Origin: Trichoderma breve
Taxonomy: Eukaryota; Ascomycota; Sordariomycetes; Hypocreales; Hypocreaceae
Direction: 5' to 3'
DNA: 64,000 bases
Assembly (NCBI RefSeq): GCF_028502605.1
Contig: NC_079234.1
Location: forward strand, 558,001 to 622,000
A program made the position numbers and the translations under genes. Shown here piece after piece: positions 59,849 through 64,000 of the stretch (its first letter is position 1; each line of letters begins with the position of its first letter). The notes beneath the pieces are model-generated. The model made no database searches and was not told the origin of the DNA. It saw only the letters and a list, made by a program, of their open reading frames with translations.

Positions 59849-62800
59849 TGTTCCAATTGAAGAGGAGGGAAAGACAATGAGAGAATGGAAGTTGGTTTTG
59901 TGTTTTTGTGTTTTTGTGGCTTTTCTGGTTTCCCCTCTATCTATCCTCTACGTTCTTCAACTACGTAACATGGCGGGCGACACAGCGCTCGACCAACGTA
60001 GTTATATGTCTTTCCGATTAGTGACACAATCTACTTGCGACGGGTCGACGCGCAAGGCTCATCTTGGAGTCGGGAGAATCTTCTCGCGAAGCTAGCCCGG
60101 TCAAGTAAAGGCATGGTAGCAGACACGTGGTGGATGCGGTTATTTCCAATGCAACTGTATCCATACTACGAGTAACAGGACTAGCAACGGTGACCGGAGC
60201 TGGGGACTAAAACGAGGTCCCTGGTTGTTGTTGTTTGCTGGGAGTTGTTGGTCGAGTGTTGCGGTTGATGGCCGTTTTGGTCCAGTTGTGTCTGGGGGAC
60301 CTGGTCGAAAGCGGAACCGAATTGAGCGATTAGTGGCGGGCTTCGGGCAAGGGTGACATTTGCAATGCATTCGGGGAGATGAGATTCTGCTTCTGGTGCT
60401 CATTTTGTCTGCAACGGGGAGATACAGGATCCATCTGTGGGATCTGTGCAGATAAGAACGATCAATGATACCATCTTACATATCTACGGATACAGAGTAT
60501 ACTGGATGTGGCAGACTCAGACTTCAATTGTCATGGAGACTATCTCGGGAATAGCACTAGATCAGATCCCTTGTTAGGCGAGCACTATCCACATCTTCAA
60601 TGTAATCGACGCTATTGATCGCTTCTACAGCTCACAATTGACGGGTAGACGAAAGCCCTGTCTAAACTCATGACTTCTCCCGTCCTTACCGACCTTCTGG
60701 TCCGTATTCTTCAGCCCGTCAGTTCTAGCGCCCGTCGCAACGCGACATTCTGCCATATTGCTTCATCGAGCTGGGCTCCGGAAATCGGGAATACCGCGAA
60801 CAATGCTTCACCTGGCCTATTGCCATTTGCTCCCCGTCTCGGCATCCCTCCCGTCTTGGCAAATGGGAGACTGGTGGATTTGCCTGTCCGCTATAGGCGA
60901 ACGTTGACAACCGATTCTAGCCAATTGAGTAACTTTTCCTACATGTGCAGTTGACCGGGTTGTAAAATGGCAAAGCAAAGAACTGCACAGCCTATCCTGA
61001 TTGACTTCTCACTGCGCATAAGCCAAACATCCACATGCTGCGTTCAACGGCCTGATCCCTCTCTTTATAGACACAAAGTTCTACCCGGGCTGTATACGCG
61101 GATTCGAATCGGCTAAAGCCAACTAGCTTGAGACCAAAGTTCTTTAGCAGCCGTTTCGCCTTGAGTCGCCGTAGAGTCTTGCTACCAACACCGACACCCG
61201 GACTATGTCGAACACAAATTGGCTAAATCCAAGCACTAGTTAGCTTAGTACGCAAGGCATAGCCATCGAACTTTGGCCTCCGATTTCGTACATCATGGCG
61301 CACAATGTTGCCGTTCATCTTGCCATTGATAAGGCCGCCACTTTTTAGTTTAATGACGAGTGGGTTTCTGTTTCCCTAGCCGTTTAAAATGAGCATGATT
61401 GCTCTCTTAAGCATAGCATGCGGTCGATAGGCTGTAAAACGCATCTTGTTGCATGAACTCGGGATATCCGGAACTCATGACCATTCTCCAGGACAATAAT
61501 TATCAGAGGGCCGTAATTTTTAGGATTTGCCACCACAGTAAGGAGAAGGGGCAGGAGAACAGAATAGTAAGTCGGTTTAGCTACGGTGCGGTGGATCGTC
61601 GCATGATCTGAAGGTCAGGCTTCTCCTAGTTTTTGATGAAGATGAGGAGAGAAGAGAGCAATGCAATCATCTCATACTTTTCGGCTTGGCCCGGCCCGTC
61701 TTAGTCGAAGGCTTAAAGGTCACTTTTTCTGGAGCTCTTCTTCCCTTTTAACCGACGTCAACGAGCTGCTCTACTTCTTCCACGGCATGGATATTGTAAG
61801 TGGTGACAGTTTGTCTAGCCCCGGTGGGAAGAGAAGCCGCTCGTTAAAAATTCTGAGACAAGAAAAAAACCAAGACGACTGGCGTTCTGTCACACAAGGC
61901 AAAAAAGACGACGTGCAATAAACATTTGCGCCACTGACAGACAGCTGCGTCTTAAGTGTTCGTCAACGCCGTTGTTTGATTCTTTTCCGTCCAATGGCGT
62001 TGTCCCAATTTATCCAGAGGGCCGAAGGATTCGGGCTGGCGACATTCGGCCCCTGCAATGACACACCGGGGAATGCCGGTAATTACCCCGAAATGTGCAA
62101 GGAGAGAAATAGGTCTGGCCTTTCAAAAGTGCCCAGTGTCGGTCTTCTAACATGGTGAAAGCTGAGACGCCGATTCAGGAATGGGTTTAGCAAGTCGAAG
62201 TAAAACGCAACTATCTCGTAGCACGCGGTGCCAGACGGCTCGCTTCCGAAACCGGGAACGGGACGAAAATGAGGATTGGAGTCTCGTATTAGTCGTATTT
62301 GTCTAGTTGATGGGCACTTTTCACAAGTTGGGCTTTCTTTCTTTCTTTCTTTCATTATTGCCATTGGATGCATAGGAGACTGGTGTATGTATAAAGGAGA
62401 TTGTATTTATGCATACTGACTGGGCTGCTGGTCTTGAGAGAACCTAGAACGCAGGCCCTGCTCAATAGATGGTTCGGGACTCTGCAAATATATATCGCAG
62501 TGAGCAAAGAGGGGCATTTTGAAGAAACACCGAGAACCGAGCCTGTGGATCTAGCCCGTCGTTAGCTGATCTTTTAGACTGATTCTCTGTCGACGGAAGG
62601 CCGTTTCCGGCAATTTAGACGATTGGCAGGCCGACTAAAACTGCTAGGATTCGGCCTATTTCTCTTTGAGCAAAGGCCCATGAACCAACAACATGCTCTT
62701 GATACACAAGGAACAAGGACAAGCCAGAGCGAACCAACAACATTTCGTATCTTGTAACCGAAAGGGCTACTGTTACATTTTCGCATTTCAGAGGCTCCTC

Positions 62801-63250
62801 CATCAGACGAACTGCTTGGGATTAGTTACGGAGCAGACCCGCATGACTCGCAGGGTTGTATCTGTCGTGACGGGAAACGAAACCCTTCACCAATACGACT
62901 CTGTGACAAGGCCCCCAGATTTCATCCCCGAGCTGAGGTGATAGTGGTAATACTACCTACTCTTTGCTAGTGATTGCAGACATGGCTGCTTCCAGCCAGC
63001 CTAACGCAGGGGACCATGAAAGGGGCTAGTATTGCTCGGCCTCTCCCCAGTTATGGCAACGTCGCAGTCCGAATCCTTCTCGACGATTGCCGCTCAACAG
63101 CCGGGGTGTAGAAGACAAATCTTGGAATTCTGGACCTATTAAGCCAACACGGTCCCGCCGCCCGTGTATTCCAGCCCGTTGTTATGTGATGTGCATTTTG
63201 CGATCGACGACCCCCATCGAATCGAATTAATTACTGGAGCTCTGCCTCGC
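59849..63250. other. 3.4-kb divergent intergenic stretch between binding-protein and receptor-like genes
   Basis: The two flanking genes point away from each other, so both promoters lie here. The open frames (60670-60954, 61661-61921 plus) are short and unrecognised. A CTTT microsatellite occupies 62333-62353. An A-rich run lies near 61860. No other feature is supported. Confidence 0.5.
62333..62353. repeat. CTTT tetranucleotide microsatellite
   Basis: Five perfect CTTT units plus one base, in non-coding DNA. Confidence 0.9.
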
Positions 63251-63259
63251 ATGCCATGA
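63251..63259 (+). promoter_or_regulatory. Two-codon upstream ORF overlapping the receptor-like gene start
   Basis: ATG CCA TGA (63251-63259) stops inside the main start: main ATG 63256-63258 and uORF stop TGA 63257-63259 share ATGA. The main start has G at -3, the uORF C at -3. Confidence 0.4.
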
Positions 63260-64000
63260 TCGATTTCGGCATCGACGCGCCGTACGGCAAGCGCGATGCC
63301 ATTGATGATGGGGATCCGAATCCTCGCGGCGAGAGTCTCGCGCACTTGTCCATCATATTCGTCTCTCTGGCGGGCTTCTTCGTCATATTGCGGATGGTAA
63401 CGAGATATTTTCACACCAAGGCCTGGGGAGCTGACGATGTCTTGATTGTTGCGGCACTGGTACGTGATGCCCTTTTGTTTGTTTTTAAATATTAAGATAT
63501 ATCGCTGGATGGGGATTGATGGTCTGACTTGTTTCTTCTTTCTCGTTGCTAGGCTCTTGCTTGTTGCATGACGGCTGCTTACAACGGAGGTTCGTTTCGC
63601 TTCTTTTGCAACCCGTTTACTATCTTTTGACTAATACGAAGGAAAACAAAACAGAGGCTGGGAATGGATTTGGACTTCACAGTGACCAGATCGATGCGCA
63701 CCACAAGATATTAGCCTTCAAGGTAAGCACCAGCAAACGATCAGCGGCCCGAAATGGAAGGGGAGGAATAGCAATTCTCTGACCGAAAAGAAAACAGTGG
63801 TTCTTTGCCGCCCAGATCCTATACAAAATCACAACATGCCTTACCAAAATGTCCCTGGGCATGCTGTACCTGCGAATCTTCCCGGACCGCAAGTTCCGCA
63901 TGGCCGTCATCAGCGTCATGGCGGTGACTGCGGCTTACACGCTGGCCGCGGTGCTGATGACGATCTTTGCCTGCAATCCCATCGAAAAGTCTTGGAACAA
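63256..64000 (+). CDS. Fungal rhodopsin-domain integral membrane protein (PTH11-like superfamily), 5' part only
   Basis: Four exons are visible (63256-63459, 63553-63589, 63655-63722, 63798 onward), in phase; the gene continues beyond the window, so only about 170 residues are seen. Features of the fungal rhodopsin domain: first hydrophobic helix (HLSIIFVSLAGFFVILRMVTRYF), the KAWGADDVLIVAAL motif after it, an extracellular-type loop with HHKILAFK, a helix WFFAAQILYKITTCLTKMSL leading to LYLRIFPDRKFR, then a further helix ending FACNPIEKSWN, the conserved Cys-X-Pro-Trp region. The family are seven-helix proteins related to Pth11; most have no known ligand. The first 28 residues are charged and outside the membrane. 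It is divergent from the secreted binding protein. Confidence 0.88.

Overview
The window is nuclear DNA from a filamentous ascomycete, most likely a sordariomycete and possibly a member of the Hypocreales (the order is inference). The support is short introns (about 50-160 nt) with GTRNGT-type donors and CTAAC-like branch points, long polypyrimidine 5' leaders, and proteins recognisable as fungal Cdc24, Mrp10/mS37, Rtt106, Vfa1, Yvh1, a C2H2 regulator and a rhodopsin-domain membrane protein. No rRNA, convincing tRNA, CRISPR array or intact transposon was seen.

Layout. 1-5052: no gene, ending in a C/T-rich leader almost free of ATG. 5053-8527 (+): cdc24, five exons. 10207-10561 (-): mrp10, convergent with cdc24, with a double CACGTG element upstream. 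10.7-12.5 kb: AT-richer segment with an unrecognised Cys-rich gene or relic. 12584-14354 (-) and 14708-15473 (+): rtt106 and vfa1, divergent across a 353-bp shared promoter. 15.5-20.7 kb: no gene. 20708-22093 (-): yvh1. 22.1-28.8 kb: no gene. 28771-30811 (-): C2H2 zinc-finger protein. 35221-35593 (+): small two-exon gene of unknown function near a 16-bp perfect palindrome. 35.6-58.6 kb: a 23-kb stretch with no recognisable gene, dotted with short palindromic motifs; its last 2.4 kb is AT-richer and holds coding-like fragments. 58628-59848 (-): a secreted protein resembling bacterial solute-binding proteins (SsuA/NMT1 type). 63256-64000 (+): start of a rhodopsin-domain integral membrane protein that runs off the window.

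How the genes relate. Most are unlinked housekeeping functions: polarity GTPase signalling (Cdc24), mitochondrial translation (Mrp10), chromatin assembly (Rtt106), endosomal Vps4 function (Vfa1) and 60S ribosome maturation (Yvh1). The right end differs: a secreted ligand-binding-type protein lies divergent from a seven-helix-type receptor-like protein. Gene density is very low for a filamentous ascomycete. The most interesting signals are the 23-kb gene desert, the ATG-depleted cdc24 leader with two two-codon upstream ORFs, a bacterial-type binding protein in a fungal secretome, and two families of short near-palindromic motifs dispersed in non-coding DNA. All intron positions were read by eye and have no transcript support.
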